From NCBI GenBank assembly GCA_902773295.1, contig CACYDT010000124.1:1-32464 (forward strand): a stretch of 32,464 nt of DNA. The letters run 5' to 3'. The notes beneath the pieces are model-generated. The model was given only the letters and a program-made list of their open reading frames with translations, did not search any database and was not told the origin of the DNA. The DNA is from an uncultured Veillonellaceae bacterium. GTDB lineage: Bacteria > Bacillota > Negativicutes > Selenomonadales > Selenomonadaceae. Positions 14,453 to 23,629 of this stretch are shown one piece after another. A program made the position numbers and the translations under genes. Positions within the stretch are counted from its first letter, which is position 1, and every line of letters begins with the position of its first letter.

Positions 14453-16831
14453 TCATTCCTCATCCTTGTACGTCCTGAAATAACCGGTCAGAGCGCCCCA
14501 CGCAGTTTTGCTGGAAACTCCTGTCGCCAAATCCTTCAGATAATAATATTCCATCTCAAAATAAAGATCCCGATGCAATGCATAACCTACGCCAAGTCCA
14601 ATCCCACGAAATCCTCCCCGGCCGGGATAGGCATCTGCACTCATGAGATCCGCCATGCCATTCATCGTATGGCTGACATAGGTCGAACTCGGCTGACGGT
14701 AATACTTCAGCCAATAGGAACTCGATCCGGCCTGCCACATCTTTCCTTTTTCGTAAGACAAGGAAAAGATATATCCAAGCCCATTGCCGACTCTTGAATC
14801 CTGCCCATACAGGAGCATCGCGCCGAAATCAAACATGCCCAGAGGCATTCGATAATTCGCCATGTAGATGTTCCTCGCAGCTCCACGGATATTGTCGAAA
14901 TGGTAATAGCCTGCCTCGGCGGTGTACCCATTCCCCTTGTAAAAGGCAGTAACATCAAGGGCGTGGCTCCCATTGTTCAGGGATCCATACTCGACAGAAT
15001 AATGGACAGGATCCCCTCCTTCTGCGCGCACCCCCTTGAATCTGCTGTCATAGATATTTCCTTCCGCCATCTTGCTGCCAAAAACGCCAGCATGCACTGT
15101 CACAGCTCCGATATTTCCTTCCATGTAATACCTGTCCAGCCTCAATTTGTCGTTTTGCGCCCCTTTCCTTCCCGAAAGGCTGTGCTCCAGCTCTATCATG
15201 CCGCGGGCATGCCAATTGTCGTCAATGTTGAAATCCGGGTAAAGGCGAAGACGCAATCTGCTGCGTCCCCCTATGCCTTCCCTGCCGGAGGAATAGCCGG
15301 AATCAAAGCGCAACTCACCGTCCACTCCAAATCGCCTGCCGGGAACATCACGAACTGGCTGGGTAGAGTACAGTTGATCTATGGCAGCTTCATCATCCAT
15401 GTATTCCGTGCTGAAATATTCCGACAGGAACAGGGAACGAGGACCCGTTGCTTCCGACAGGATCCGTCCGGCCTCCGGAAAGTCCGTCATTCCTACATAG
15501 GATTCCCTGCCGGACATGGATTGGAACCACTGCAATTTTTGCCATGAGCGCACATATTCGTGTGCCGCATACTGGAACTCTTTTTGGTCTTTTTCCGCCG
15601 CTTCCTGCAAAGGCTTCATTGCCTCCTCATCAGCACCGGAAACAGAAGCGTTTGACAGGCTTTCCAAGCTTCGCCTTGCATTCTCCATCCTGTTCCGATA
15701 CTTCGCCAAGGCAGCTTCTGCCTGTTCTCTCGCCGCCTTTCCCTCTGCTTCTTCAGAAGCACGGCACTCCTCCACTGCAGCATCATCCAGATATCCTTCC
15801 TTGACCATCCATGCCTGCAAAGCAGCTTTGGACTGCGCCACCTCCTCCATGATTTCGAAAACAACTGAACTATCTTCCTCATCAGGCAAAGGCTTCGCCA
15901 GCATCCCTGCTTCCTGATGCGCAGGCTCCTGCCCTGCCACTGCCCGGTTCCAAGCCGCTGACACCTTTGCCTGCGCATAGTCGCGCGCAGCCAGCTGGAC
16001 AATCTCCTGGCTCGACTCTGCTTTTTTCTTGAACGATTTCACATCATATAAGTCGTTATCCCCTTGCAAGGAATGGCGCAGAAGCAGTTCCTGGTCCCGC
16101 TTTGCCTTGCCTTCCGCGCTTTTGTATTGGGACAGTGCCTGCAATTCCTTGTTCCTTGAGGATTTCGTCTCCGCTTCTCCCTTCCGTGCCTCTGCTTCCT
16201 GGCCAACTCCGAAGGCGGAAAGCTCCTGCCGGAATTCCTTTTGAAGGAGCACCACATCCGCCATGAATACGGGAAGAGATCCCAGCAGCGCCTCCTGGCG
16301 GGCACGGTCTTGCGCCAGCATGCTATAACGCCATTGCGTCCTTTCCTTTGCCTGGATATAGTCCTGCGCCGCTGCCTGGAGTTCCTTCTGCTTTGCTTCT
16401 GCCAATTCCATCGAAGGGCGCAGGATTTCCATGCGATCCGATCCTTTCACGGAATAATGCGTCAATCTCTCTGCGCTCTTCCTTGCCCAGTCCAATGCCT
16501 GCTTGTACCGCTTCAGTGCATATTCTTCCTGCTCTTTCGATACCTTCCACTGGACTTCGTCCATCATGCACACAAGGGAAATGCGCCCGTACTCATCCAC
16601 AAGGGAACCGGTTTGCGTGGCTTCTATCCGCTTCAATGCCCGGGAAACAACCGCCGCCAATTGCTCGCGTGAGAACGACCTGCACCCGGAAGCCGGAAGC
16701 TCAACAACGCCTTCTGCGCCCAAGCGCATAACAGCATCATAAGCCCACTCCGGCGCCATCGCCATTGCATGGACCGGGCAAACCTGTGCAACGCAAAAAA
16801 GGAATGCACAGGAAGCCGCAACCTGCCTCAC
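14453..16831 (-). CDS. SLH-coiled coil-beta-barrel outer-membrane protein (copy 1)
   Basis: 792 residues from GTG 16831, seven bases after AAGGAGG. A frame open to 16912 runs into the repeat element and is not a real N-terminus. The paralogue at 25987-28365 starts at the same GTG and has the same length. Signal peptide about 1-22 (cleavage near VHA). Residues about 27-70 are one degenerate SLH-like module (WAYDAVMRLGAEGVVELP, then SFSREQLAAVVSRAL), which in Negativicutes tethers outer membrane to peptidoglycan. Residues about 100-470 are Ala/Glu/Gln/Lys-rich with coiled-coil repeats. About 480-792 show alternating beta-strands of a porin (FGVDGELRFDSGYSSGREGI, later MFDFGAMLLYGQDS). It is much longer than a typical OmpM because of the coiled coil. 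Role: porin, tether or polysaccharide exit duct. Confidence 0.85.
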   Translation of the reverse strand: MRQVAASCAFLFCVAQVCPVHAMAMAPEWAYDAVMRLGAEGVVELPASGCRSFSREQLAAVVSRALKRIEATQTGSLVDEYGRISLVCMMDEVQWKVSKEQEEYALKRYKQALDWARKSAERLTHYSVKGSDRMEILRPSMELAEAKQKELQAAAQDYIQAKERTQWRYSMLAQDRARQEALLGSLPVFMADVVLLQKEFRQELSAFGVGQEAEARKGEAETKSSRNKELQALSQYKSAEGKAKRDQELLLRHSLQGDNDLYDVKSFKKKAESSQEIVQLAARDYAQAKVSAAWNRAVAGQEPAHQEAGMLAKPLPDEEDSSVVFEIMEEVAQSKAALQAWMVKEGYLDDAAVEECRASEEAEGKAAREQAEAALAKYRNRMENARRSLESLSNASVSGADEEAMKPLQEAAEKDQKEFQYAAHEYVRSWQKLQWFQSMSGRESYVGMTDFPEAGRILSEATGPRSLFLSEYFSTEYMDDEAAIDQLYSTQPVRDVPGRRFGVDGELRFDSGYSSGREGIGGRSRLRLRLYPDFNIDDNWHARGMIELEHSLSGRKGAQNDKLRLDRYYMEGNIGAVTVHAGVFGSKMAEGNIYDSRFKGVRAEGGDPVHYSVEYGSLNNGSHALDVTAFYKGNGYTAEAGYYHFDNIRGAARNIYMANYRMPLGMFDFGAMLLYGQDSRVGNGLGYIFSLSYEKGKMWQAGSSSYWLKYYRQPSSTYVSHTMNGMADLMSADAYPGRGGFRGIGLGVGYALHRDLYFEMEYYYLKDLATGVSSKTAWGALTGYFRTYKDEE

Positions 16832-16851
16832 AACAACCCCTCCTTGATTTA

Positions 16852-17011
16852 GGCGTGTTGAAAAACTCCACCAGCACACTACAGCGGCCATTTTTCCGCC
16901 TGCCTGCGTCATTGAAACCTTGACGTAGCTCTGCTACGACTGCGGCTTCCCTTCCTTGTCATACGAAAAACTATCTCGCTGTAGCGCACAGTTTCCGTTT
17001 TTCAACACGCC
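16852..17011. repeat. 160-bp MITE-like structured element
   Basis: Perfect 15-bp terminal inverted repeats: GGCGTGTTGAAAAAC at 16852-16866 and GTTTTTCAACACGCC at 16997-17011. Inside, 12 bases from each end, CTACAGCG (16879-16886) pairs with CGCTGTAG (16977-16984). At the centre CGTAGC-TCT-GCTACG forms another hairpin. The element is symmetrical, non-coding and ends about 13 bases before the ribosome site of barrel copy 1. No target-site duplication is obvious. It fills most of the 206-base gap between the two gene modules. Confidence 0.82.
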
Positions 17012-17037
17012 CTCAGCGACCTATCCTGCGGAAAATC

Positions 17038-18783
17038 CTAAGGTGCTCTGGTATCTTTCGGCATCCTCATCATTTGGGAGTATCCGTCTTTCAGGTAATC
17101 GCCAAGAAGCCCTGTCCTGAATTTCCTGGGATCCCCATCGGGAAGCCGGTCATTGGCCGTCAGCAGGATATCCAGCGCCCTTGAGGTCTTGCTTGCCATG
17201 CTGCTCATATGCATGATGACGATGGAGCCCTTTCGCACGGTTCCATCGCTCTTATGGACGATGCTGTCCAGAATCCCCACAAGGGACTGCAGGGATACTG
17301 CTCCATAGTCCTCTGTGCTGCCATAGCCGTTGATGATATAAGTATATCCCGCATCCAGTATCTCATAGCAGCCGGCACGGCTGACCGCCAAGGTCGGCGG
17401 CCGCAGGAACCTCATCAGGGAAGGACGGCGGCCCCCGTCAATCATGATATCCCCCACTGCTTCCGCCAGGATGCGGTAAGATGACCGCACATCCTCGCGA
17501 TATTCGTCGATGGGCATGCCGGGAACCTGCTTTCCGTTATCATCCCGGTAAGCCATGGGCTTGTGCAGGTTGGTATGGCTTGCGATTTCCTGGCCTTCCT
17601 CGGCAATGGCGCGAAGAAGGTTCGGATTGGTGTTCACGTTCCAGGTAATGATGAAGAAGGTTCCCTTCGCCTGATGCTTCCGAAGCACGTAAAGCAGCTT
17701 GTTGATGGACTCGTCCTGCCCCCAATCATCAAAGGTGAGGAAGATGGTGTTGTCCGTCACGGTCTTCACCACCCCTGTCTTGTCCGCCTTGGCCATTTCC
17801 AGACGCGAAAAGCCCAGCATGCGGTCATCGGAGGATACCGTCGGCGCTCCGATGTAAGCGTCATAGAACTTCTTTGAAAAATTCTTGCCCGTGACCTGGT
17901 CGGCACCGTATTCCGGCCTCATTTCCTCCGGCAGGGATTCCACGTCCACAGGTGCCTGATAGAACATCTCCTTGTGGGAAAGGACATCCTGCAGGGAGGA
18001 TATCCTGTAATCGGAATTGTTGGCGGGATTCATCTCCGGAGTATCCTCCCCCGAGCGATAGGCAATATTGTCTATCTTGTCCTTTTTGATCCGCATCAGA
18101 AGGTCGGCAGCCAGATGATCATCCGCATAAAAGTCCGTGCGCATGTAGACGATTTCCCCACGGTTCAGGGACGTGATCCATTTCCCGAAGATATCCGGCA
18201 TGATCTCGTCCGGGGAACCCGCGTCCTTGTGCTTGGACTGCACCACATTGAGTCCCTGCCCCGCAAGGAAGCATCCCATCGCCTGCACAGCCTCCAAAAG
18301 CGGTGCATCGTCCTCCCCTCCGGACATCTGGTGCACAACATTTGTCGTCACGCCATAGTGCTCCCGAATCATGGATTGGATACGCTCGATCTGGGAGCAA
18401 TATGCTGCAAAATCACCATCTTTCACCGCTACCAGGCCAATGCCCAAATCCTGCCCATAGGAATGTATCAAGTCAATATTGCCCCGATTCCTCTGAAGCT
18501 CCCTCTCTGTCACAAAAAAAGTGCCCCGCATCTTGTTCTCCCGCATCTTTTCCAGGATGGCCCGAAGGGGCGCCTCCTTGGAAAAACCGCCAAAAGAAAG
18601 GATGATGGCCTGCTCCGTTGATGCAACAAAAGGATGCATTTGAGCCAGTTTCCCCCCGTTCTCCGCACGAAGCTTCCCATAGTCCGCAGCGGCCAGCACG
18701 GAAGCCTCCCCCTGCCAGAGCTGGATAGCCAGCAAGCTGCCAAGCAGGACTGCAGCTGCCCGTCTCCACTTCCACTTTCCCAT
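17038..18783 (-). CDS. Exported two-domain NodB polysaccharide deacetylase (copy 2)
   Basis: 581 residues from the ATG at 18783, which is 8 bases from AGGGG; an ATG at 18789 is too close. Same plan as the gene at 12662-14407: a hydrophobic N-terminal segment (AAAVLLGSLLAIQLWQ), an inactive-looking NodB-like first half (IILSFGGFSKEAPLRAILEK), and a complete CE4 second half with TFDDW, SHTNLH, MRFLRPP and IVIMHMS. The HE of copy 1 (GHEIGSH) is QE here (GQEIASH), but the HTNxH metal pair is kept. It starts 18 bases after the GH18-like gene and is the last gene before the repeat element. Expected to deacetylate the polymer made by the synthase in the same operon. Confidence 0.92.
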   Translation of the reverse strand: MGKWKWRRAAAVLLGSLLAIQLWQGEASVLAAADYGKLRAENGGKLAQMHPFVASTEQAIILSFGGFSKEAPLRAILEKMRENKMRGTFFVTERELQRNRGNIDLIHSYGQDLGIGLVAVKDGDFAAYCSQIERIQSMIREHYGVTTNVVHQMSGGEDDAPLLEAVQAMGCFLAGQGLNVVQSKHKDAGSPDEIMPDIFGKWITSLNRGEIVYMRTDFYADDHLAADLLMRIKKDKIDNIAYRSGEDTPEMNPANNSDYRISSLQDVLSHKEMFYQAPVDVESLPEEMRPEYGADQVTGKNFSKKFYDAYIGAPTVSSDDRMLGFSRLEMAKADKTGVVKTVTDNTIFLTFDDWGQDESINKLLYVLRKHQAKGTFFIITWNVNTNPNLLRAIAEEGQEIASHTNLHKPMAYRDDNGKQVPGMPIDEYREDVRSSYRILAEAVGDIMIDGGRRPSLMRFLRPPTLAVSRAGCYEILDAGYTYIINGYGSTEDYGAVSLQSLVGILDSIVHKSDGTVRKGSIVIMHMSSMASKTSRALDILLTANDRLPDGDPRKFRTGLLGDYLKDGYSQMMRMPKDTRAP

Positions 18784-18801
18784 TGTCATCTTCCCCTGAC
18801 A

Positions 18802-19848
18802 TCAATCCTTGTGTTTGCATGCCTTCTCGATATCTGTATTGCCGCCGAGCCTCCAGAGTGCCACATGGCCGACACCCGCATTGGCCGCAACGGTAATCCA
18901 GGCACTGAGCGTCTCGCTGTCTGCATACCAGACCTCGGTGGTCTTCCCGTTCTCCTTATAACTGAAATGGAGGCAAGCACTCCCGGGATCGCGTTCTGCT
19001 TCTGCCTTGTGCTTCTTGCAAAGATCCACGGCTTCCTTCTCCGTCAAGAATTTTTTCTTGTCATAGGAGCTAAGCAAGAACCCTCCTTTCTCCCAGAGGC
19101 ATCCGCCTGTGGCAATCGCCACGCTCTTCTCCCCCGGCAGGCTCTCCATCTTCCGGACAATCTTCCCGATGAACTCCCCGTCGGCCTTCGGGCCGGGACC
19201 GCTATGCTTGCCGTAAAGATTGTAGAGCATCACGACATACTCCGGCCCCTCGCAGTAAGGCGCATCCATGGGGGCTGACGGCTCCAGGATGATGCGCAGC
19301 TTCAAGCCCTGCTCGGAACAGGCAGAAAAGAGAAGAGAAGTGAAGCGCACATAGTTCCGGAACACCGCCTCGTCCTTCCATTCTTTCTCATAGTCCAGCT
19401 CGACCCCCTCGCAGCCCAGTTCCTTTGCCAAGGAAACCATTTTCCCCGCCTGCGCCTCCATGGAAGCGTCATCTGCCAGCAGGCGTTTCAGGAGATCCGT
19501 ATCCTTTTCCTTGGTCTTCCCGTCAGCCGTTACACTGTCATTCACAAAGGACAGGTAGCGCACAATAGCCTCGCTCCCCTTGCTGGAAAGCTTCAGCATA
19601 TCCCGGATTTCCTTGGGAACGAGAAGCTCGTCCTTCTCGTCATAGCACACGGCAAAGCAGGAAACTGCATCCAGGCGCTTCTTTACCTTCCCGTATTCCT
19701 TCTTTCCGCTGTCCGCATCCCAGGATGCCATCCAGGCAGAAAGCTTCACCGGCGGATGCTCCCCGCTCTTTATAGGCTCTGCCATTGCGCAACCGGACAA
19801 CAATATGGTAACAAGGCCAAAGGCCATCGCTCCCAAGTATCGCTTCAT
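18802..19848 (-). CDS. GH18-like glycosidase lipoprotein
   Basis: 348 residues, ATG preceded by GAGGTG. A type II signal peptide ends in the lipobox LSGC (Cys20). The rest reads as a GH18 TIM barrel: the catalytic strand is GCEGVELDYE (145-154), where the family DxxDxDxE appears as ExxExDxE. The acid/base Glu154 and Asp152 are kept, but two Asp are replaced by Glu. The C-terminal part (WYADSETLSAWITVAANAGV, then GHVALWRLGG) matches the YaaH/SleL-type GH18 end. Likely anchored in a membrane facing the periplasm, cutting or binding an N-acetylhexosamine polymer. It starts 14 bases after the PgaB-like gene. Hydrolases of this kind often trim the chain in synthase-dependent exopolysaccharide systems. 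Activity with the altered motif is uncertain. Confidence 0.82.
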   Translation of the reverse strand: MKRYLGAMAFGLVTILLSGCAMAEPIKSGEHPPVKLSAWMASWDADSGKKEYGKVKKRLDAVSCFAVCYDEKDELLVPKEIRDMLKLSSKGSEAIVRYLSFVNDSVTADGKTKEKDTDLLKRLLADDASMEAQAGKMVSLAKELGCEGVELDYEKEWKDEAVFRNYVRFTSLLFSACSEQGLKLRIILEPSAPMDAPYCEGPEYVVMLYNLYGKHSGPGPKADGEFIGKIVRKMESLPGEKSVAIATGGCLWEKGGFLLSSYDKKKFLTEKEAVDLCKKHKAEAERDPGSACLHFSYKENGKTTEVWYADSETLSAWITVAANAGVGHVALWRLGGNTDIEKACKHKD

Positions 19849-19862
19849 ACACTTTCACCTCA

Positions 19863-21776
19863 TCACAAATTATTCAGGAACCAGCCGATCACGGCCTCCC
19901 ACACTGCGTTCGCTGTATACAGGGCTTTCGCCGTGCCTTTGAGCTCCGTGGAAAACACCACGGTCCCATCCTCGTCCCCATCTTCCCAAAAGGAACGAAG
20001 CGTCAGACCATCAAAGACAGCATCATAGACATCATCGCTCAAATTTCTCTGGCTCCACGCCTCTCCCTGCCAGGAAGCCCCCAAGTAGGTGCCTCCGCCT
20101 TCCGGTACATGCAGTTCCAGGTTCGTTGCCGCCGGCTTTCCGTCCACCTGGATGGAAAGGGCATTGCCCCGCAGACTGATGTCCAGTCGATGGTTGCTTC
20201 GTGCATGGAAGCTCTGCGGGCCCTCATAGACCTCTGCGCCTTCCTCCACTGTGGCCGCTGGTTGCTCCTGCCGCGCCTTCGCCCTCGCCAGGTATTCCAT
20301 GCCCTGCTCATCCGATGTGGCATAGCGCGAAAATGCCAGATTTTCCTGCACCTCCGCCTCTTTCCGATGTTCCTCCACCGAAAGGATATGTTCCCCGAGA
20401 ATGACGGGAATCTTCTCCCGGTACAGCTCCTGCTTGGTCCCTCCTAAGGATTCCAGGACCAGCAGCTGGTCATTGAGGAACTCCACGCAGACAGAGGAGG
20501 CAAGATCTTCCGTGGCATGCAGGAAAATCTGCTGCGCACCAAAGGCATTCCCCCGCAGGCGCACAGACAAGCTCAAATCATGCAGTCCCTCGCTCCCCTC
20601 GATCCGGGTGAGCCCTTTCCCTTCCGGCAGCGTTGTCAGGATATAGGTCTCCTCATCCAGCTCCGCGGCGCCTTCCAGAAGCAGCAACTGCTTCTGGCGC
20701 TTGACATCCCCCGGAAGGAACTGAATAGGCTGGTCGATATCATACTTGATGCGCATGAGCAGATGGTTGATGGGCCAATAGGGCTGCGGCTGCATGCGCG
20801 TGAGATCATACAGGCTGCTGTTCCTCTGGTTGAAGCAGAAGCCCTCGCGATTGAAGTTCATCGGGAACATTTCCCGGATCCACCTCTCATTGATGGCGCT
20901 CACATCGCGATTGTTGCCGAAGCGCCCGGTATTGCTGTGCATGAGCACATGCGCCCTCGGAAGGCGTCCCAGGTGTTCCTCGTACAGCTCCTTCATCCGG
21001 GTATAGTCATAGGTCAGCCGCGATTTCATATGGTTGTAGCTTTCCTTTGGAACCGTGTGCTTGTCCCGGATATAGTCCATGAGATAATGGTTGTAGTTCC
21101 TGCCGAGATAGGGCTGGACCTGCGCAAAGCGGAGCGGGTCGATCTCCCCCAGGTAGTTCCCGTAGATATCAAACACATTGATATATTCGAGGCGGCAGCC
21201 ATTGGTGCCCATTTCCCAGAAGGTAGACTCCTCCAATTCCAGAAGCTCGTTGGGCTGCAGGAACTTCAGGTCGCGCGTCAGGAGATTGTTGGCATAGGTC
21301 ATCATGGTGGCCTTGTAGTTCATCTCCTCCAGGATATCCTGGGCGAGAATTGCCGTGTCCCTCCGTCCATCTTCAAACATCAGGAACAGTGCCCTGCGTG
21401 GAAGCGGCTTCCCATGAAGATAATAATTCTCAATGTCCTGCTGGGTGATCGTGACATAGCCTTCTTCCCTCAACGCCTTCAAATGCTTTTCCAGCTGGGC
21501 ATGCCCAATGCGGGCAGAGGTATCGCCGTTGCGGTCCACGCCGAAATAGGACAGGGCGATAAAGCCCGTGACATCCGGCTCTGAGGATATCAGGGATTCA
21601 CTGTAGGGACGGTATTCCTCCTGCACGAAAAAGAGCCGGTAAAGCATCAGTGCCAAAAGAGCCACAACACCAACCTCAACCACCGTGCGCAGGAATTTCC
21701 ATCGGTCCTTGCGGCGGCTGAATGCCGCATCGCAAAGCGCCTTGGTCTTTTCGTCCTTCACTTCCCCGCGCATCAT
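19863..21776 (-). CDS. Membrane-anchored PgaB-like NodB-fold protein
   Basis: 637 residues. The ATG overlaps the synthase stop as ATGA, with AAGGAG upstream. A basic cytoplasmic start leads into one membrane helix (about 31-51), leaving a large periplasmic part. Residues about 70-200 follow the N-terminal half of PgaB/IcaB deacetylases: FIALSYFGV, LEKHLKALREEGYVTITQQD, then LFLMFEDGRRD (131-140) where TFDDG would be. The next motif reads WEMGTNGC instead of an SHxxxH pair, so the metal His ligands look lost. The middle holds a long domain I cannot name, and the C-terminal 150 residues look like a beta-rich, concanavalin-like fold (NHRLDISLRGNALSIQVDG). Probably binds or positions the nascent chain. 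A remote, still active deacetylase cannot be excluded. Confidence 0.75.
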   Translation of the reverse strand: MMRGEVKDEKTKALCDAAFSRRKDRWKFLRTVVEVGVVALLALMLYRLFFVQEEYRPYSESLISSEPDVTGFIALSYFGVDRNGDTSARIGHAQLEKHLKALREEGYVTITQQDIENYYLHGKPLPRRALFLMFEDGRRDTAILAQDILEEMNYKATMMTYANNLLTRDLKFLQPNELLELEESTFWEMGTNGCRLEYINVFDIYGNYLGEIDPLRFAQVQPYLGRNYNHYLMDYIRDKHTVPKESYNHMKSRLTYDYTRMKELYEEHLGRLPRAHVLMHSNTGRFGNNRDVSAINERWIREMFPMNFNREGFCFNQRNSSLYDLTRMQPQPYWPINHLLMRIKYDIDQPIQFLPGDVKRQKQLLLLEGAAELDEETYILTTLPEGKGLTRIEGSEGLHDLSLSVRLRGNAFGAQQIFLHATEDLASSVCVEFLNDQLLVLESLGGTKQELYREKIPVILGEHILSVEEHRKEAEVQENLAFSRYATSDEQGMEYLARAKARQEQPAATVEEGAEVYEGPQSFHARSNHRLDISLRGNALSIQVDGKPAATNLELHVPEGGGTYLGASWQGEAWSQRNLSDDVYDAVFDGLTLRSFWEDGDEDGTVVFSTELKGTAKALYTANAVWEAVIGWFLNNL

Positions 21777-23629
21777 GGCTTTTTCTCCTTCTTCTTGCGC
21801 TCCTTCTCAAGTTCGGCAAGATCCGCAGGCGTCAGGCGCGTCCCCCAGGTGGACTTCCAGAACGTGAACCATGCCACAGGCATCTGCCAGAGCAGCACCG
21901 CCTCGTAGTAGATGCAGAACCACATGCCGAAAATCCATGTCGTACTGCGGCGCAGGAAAAGCTGCGCCATGCTCATCAGAAGCATCATCATGCACATGCC
22001 CACCAGGAATGTCGTTGGGAAAATACGGTGCATCACGGGAACATAGATCAGATTGTAGAGAACGATAACCGGCGCGGCAATGGGAACCAGGAGACCCATG
22101 TAAAAACTCAGGGACATGAACGGCTCCTTTTTCCACATGAACTTGGCCGCAATCAGGGATTCCCTGAGCCAGGAACGCTTCCAGCGCATCTGCTGCTTCA
22201 GGAACATGTTGTAGGAATGGGGGACGATGGTCATGCAGACCGCAGTGTCCTGGTAGGTTGTGCGGTTATACCGCAGAATGAAGTTCGTCATACTGCGGTC
22301 ATCGCCGAACGTCGCCCTCTGCCCCAAAAATTTCTGGTTCAGCCAGGCATCGGAATAACGGAGCACCAAATCCTTGCGGTAGCAAGCCAAAGGACCGGAC
22401 AGGCAGGTAGCGGCATCGAAATACCCCTCTGCTGCCTTCATGATGCGAAAAGCGATATAATAGCGGACGGACTGCATGCGCGTCAAGGCATTGGTATATG
22501 TATTCGCCACATCCGTCCTCCCGGAAACGCCCCCCATTTCCTTGTCCTTGAAGGGCTGCACAATATGGCGCACAGCAAAGGGATCCAGAAAACTGTCGGA
22601 ATCCACAAAGACCAGGAGCTCATGTTTCGCCAGCTTCGCCCCGGCGGCCATGGCATCCCGCTTCCCCATGTTCATCGGCTGTTTCATGTAGGTGACGCGC
22701 TCCGAGACACGGTATACCGCATCCGCCGTGTCGGAGGCTTCCAGCTCTTCGATAGCCTCCTTGATTTTCTCCAGAGAATGGTCGTTGGAACAATCGTCCA
22801 CCACAATGACCTGCAGCTTGTCCACAGGATAGTCCTGGTTGACGCAGCTGTAGATCGTGCGCTTGATCCACTCCTCCTCATTGAAACAGGGAATGATGAT
22901 GGTCACCCCGGGTGTGTATTTCGGATCGATTTTCACCGGACGATAGAACATGGCGAAAAAATACCGGGACAAGAGAAACACGGCGGCAATGATGCTGTAT
23001 AGGTACAACCAGCGGTTGAATCGGAAATAAATGACGGACTCCGCCCGCATGAGCACAATGACAAGCGTAACTACCAAAAGGCAAAAAGCAGAGCCAACCA
23101 GCAGATAATTCTGCCGCTTCGATGCAGCGTACTGCGCCAGCCCCATCTCAAAAGAAAGGCCGCAGATGAAGTCCCCCTGCTTCGTCTGTGCCACGCGGAT
23201 AATCTTCGCCTCCAGACGCGAGATTTCCATTTCATAGCCCTCAGGCATGGAGCCCGGGGTAATCTCGAAAGAGAGCTTCACCCGCCGCATGGTCTTCAGA
23301 AGTTCTGCATCCGCCTCGGAATCCAGCTTTACGAGCATACCCGTCGTGGAGACATCCACGGCTCTTGCATGCATCTTTCCCTGCACGCCCCGTGACTGGA
23401 AGGAAATCATCACATCGTAGTCCACAAGATAGCGCCTGCCGAAGGCATCCTCCTGCTCGTATTCTTCGTAGACGAAGTCATCCCCTTCCTTGTTTGTTGC
23501 CTCCCCACGGCGGTCATGATTGGAACGCATGCCCGTCTTATCCGGAACATAGGACAAAAGACGGCGATCTGCCTTCACCTCATAGAGGACATCCTTGTCT
23601 TCCTTCTTCTGTTCTGCCATGGATTTCAT
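21773..23629 (-). CDS. PilZ-GT2 fusion: hyaluronan-synthase-like polysaccharide synthase
   Basis: 618 residues; the start overlaps the upstream stop (ATGA) with AAGGA 8 bases away. Residues about 60-165 are a PilZ domain with DVSTTG (92-97) and CGLSFE; the Arg motif reads RRYLVD, lacking the second Arg of RxxxR. Two membrane helices follow (about 177-193, 207-228). The GT2 domain has FNEEEW, VVDDCSND (Asp278/279), DSD (343-345), GDDR (442-445) and QQMRW (479-483). The stretch TYQDTAVCMTIVPHSYN, then FLKQQMRWKRSW, is typical of HAS/NodC/Alg8-type synthases. Three or four membrane helices end the protein, with a STWGTR motif. It should polymerise a nucleotide sugar at the inner membrane and push the chain out. 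PilZ suggests c-di-GMP control; the missing Arg makes binding uncertain. Confidence 0.9.
   Translation of the reverse strand: MKSMAEQKKEDKDVLYEVKADRRLLSYVPDKTGMRSNHDRRGEATNKEGDDFVYEEYEQEDAFGRRYLVDYDVMISFQSRGVQGKMHARAVDVSTTGMLVKLDSEADAELLKTMRRVKLSFEITPGSMPEGYEMEISRLEAKIIRVAQTKQGDFICGLSFEMGLAQYAASKRQNYLLVGSAFCLLVVTLVIVLMRAESVIYFRFNRWLYLYSIIAAVFLLSRYFFAMFYRPVKIDPKYTPGVTIIIPCFNEEEWIKRTIYSCVNQDYPVDKLQVIVVDDCSNDHSLEKIKEAIEELEASDTADAVYRVSERVTYMKQPMNMGKRDAMAAGAKLAKHELLVFVDSDSFLDPFAVRHIVQPFKDKEMGGVSGRTDVANTYTNALTRMQSVRYYIAFRIMKAAEGYFDAATCLSGPLACYRKDLVLRYSDAWLNQKFLGQRATFGDDRSMTNFILRYNRTTYQDTAVCMTIVPHSYNMFLKQQMRWKRSWLRESLIAAKFMWKKEPFMSLSFYMGLLVPIAAPVIVLYNLIYVPVMHRIFPTTFLVGMCMMMLLMSMAQLFLRRSTTWIFGMWFCIYYEAVLLWQMPVAWFTFWKSTWGTRLTPADLAELEKERKKKEKKP

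Noticed and set aside
16832-16912. N-terminal extension of barrel copy 1 to an ATG at 16912
   Set aside because: It reads through the inverted-repeat element; the paralogue starts at the equivalent GTG with the same ribosome site and signal peptide.
16852-17011. Possibility that the structured element is a CRISPR, tRNA or rho-independent terminator
   Set aside because: No repeat-spacer periodicity, no cloverleaf, and no T tract placed after a stem; the symmetric terminal repeats fit a MITE-like element better.
20517-21584. Plus-strand frames opposite the PgaB-like, synthase and dehydrogenase genes (also 21722-23002, 23365-24990, 24782-25993)
   Set aside because: Shadows of well-supported minus-strand genes; no domains, no ribosome sites.
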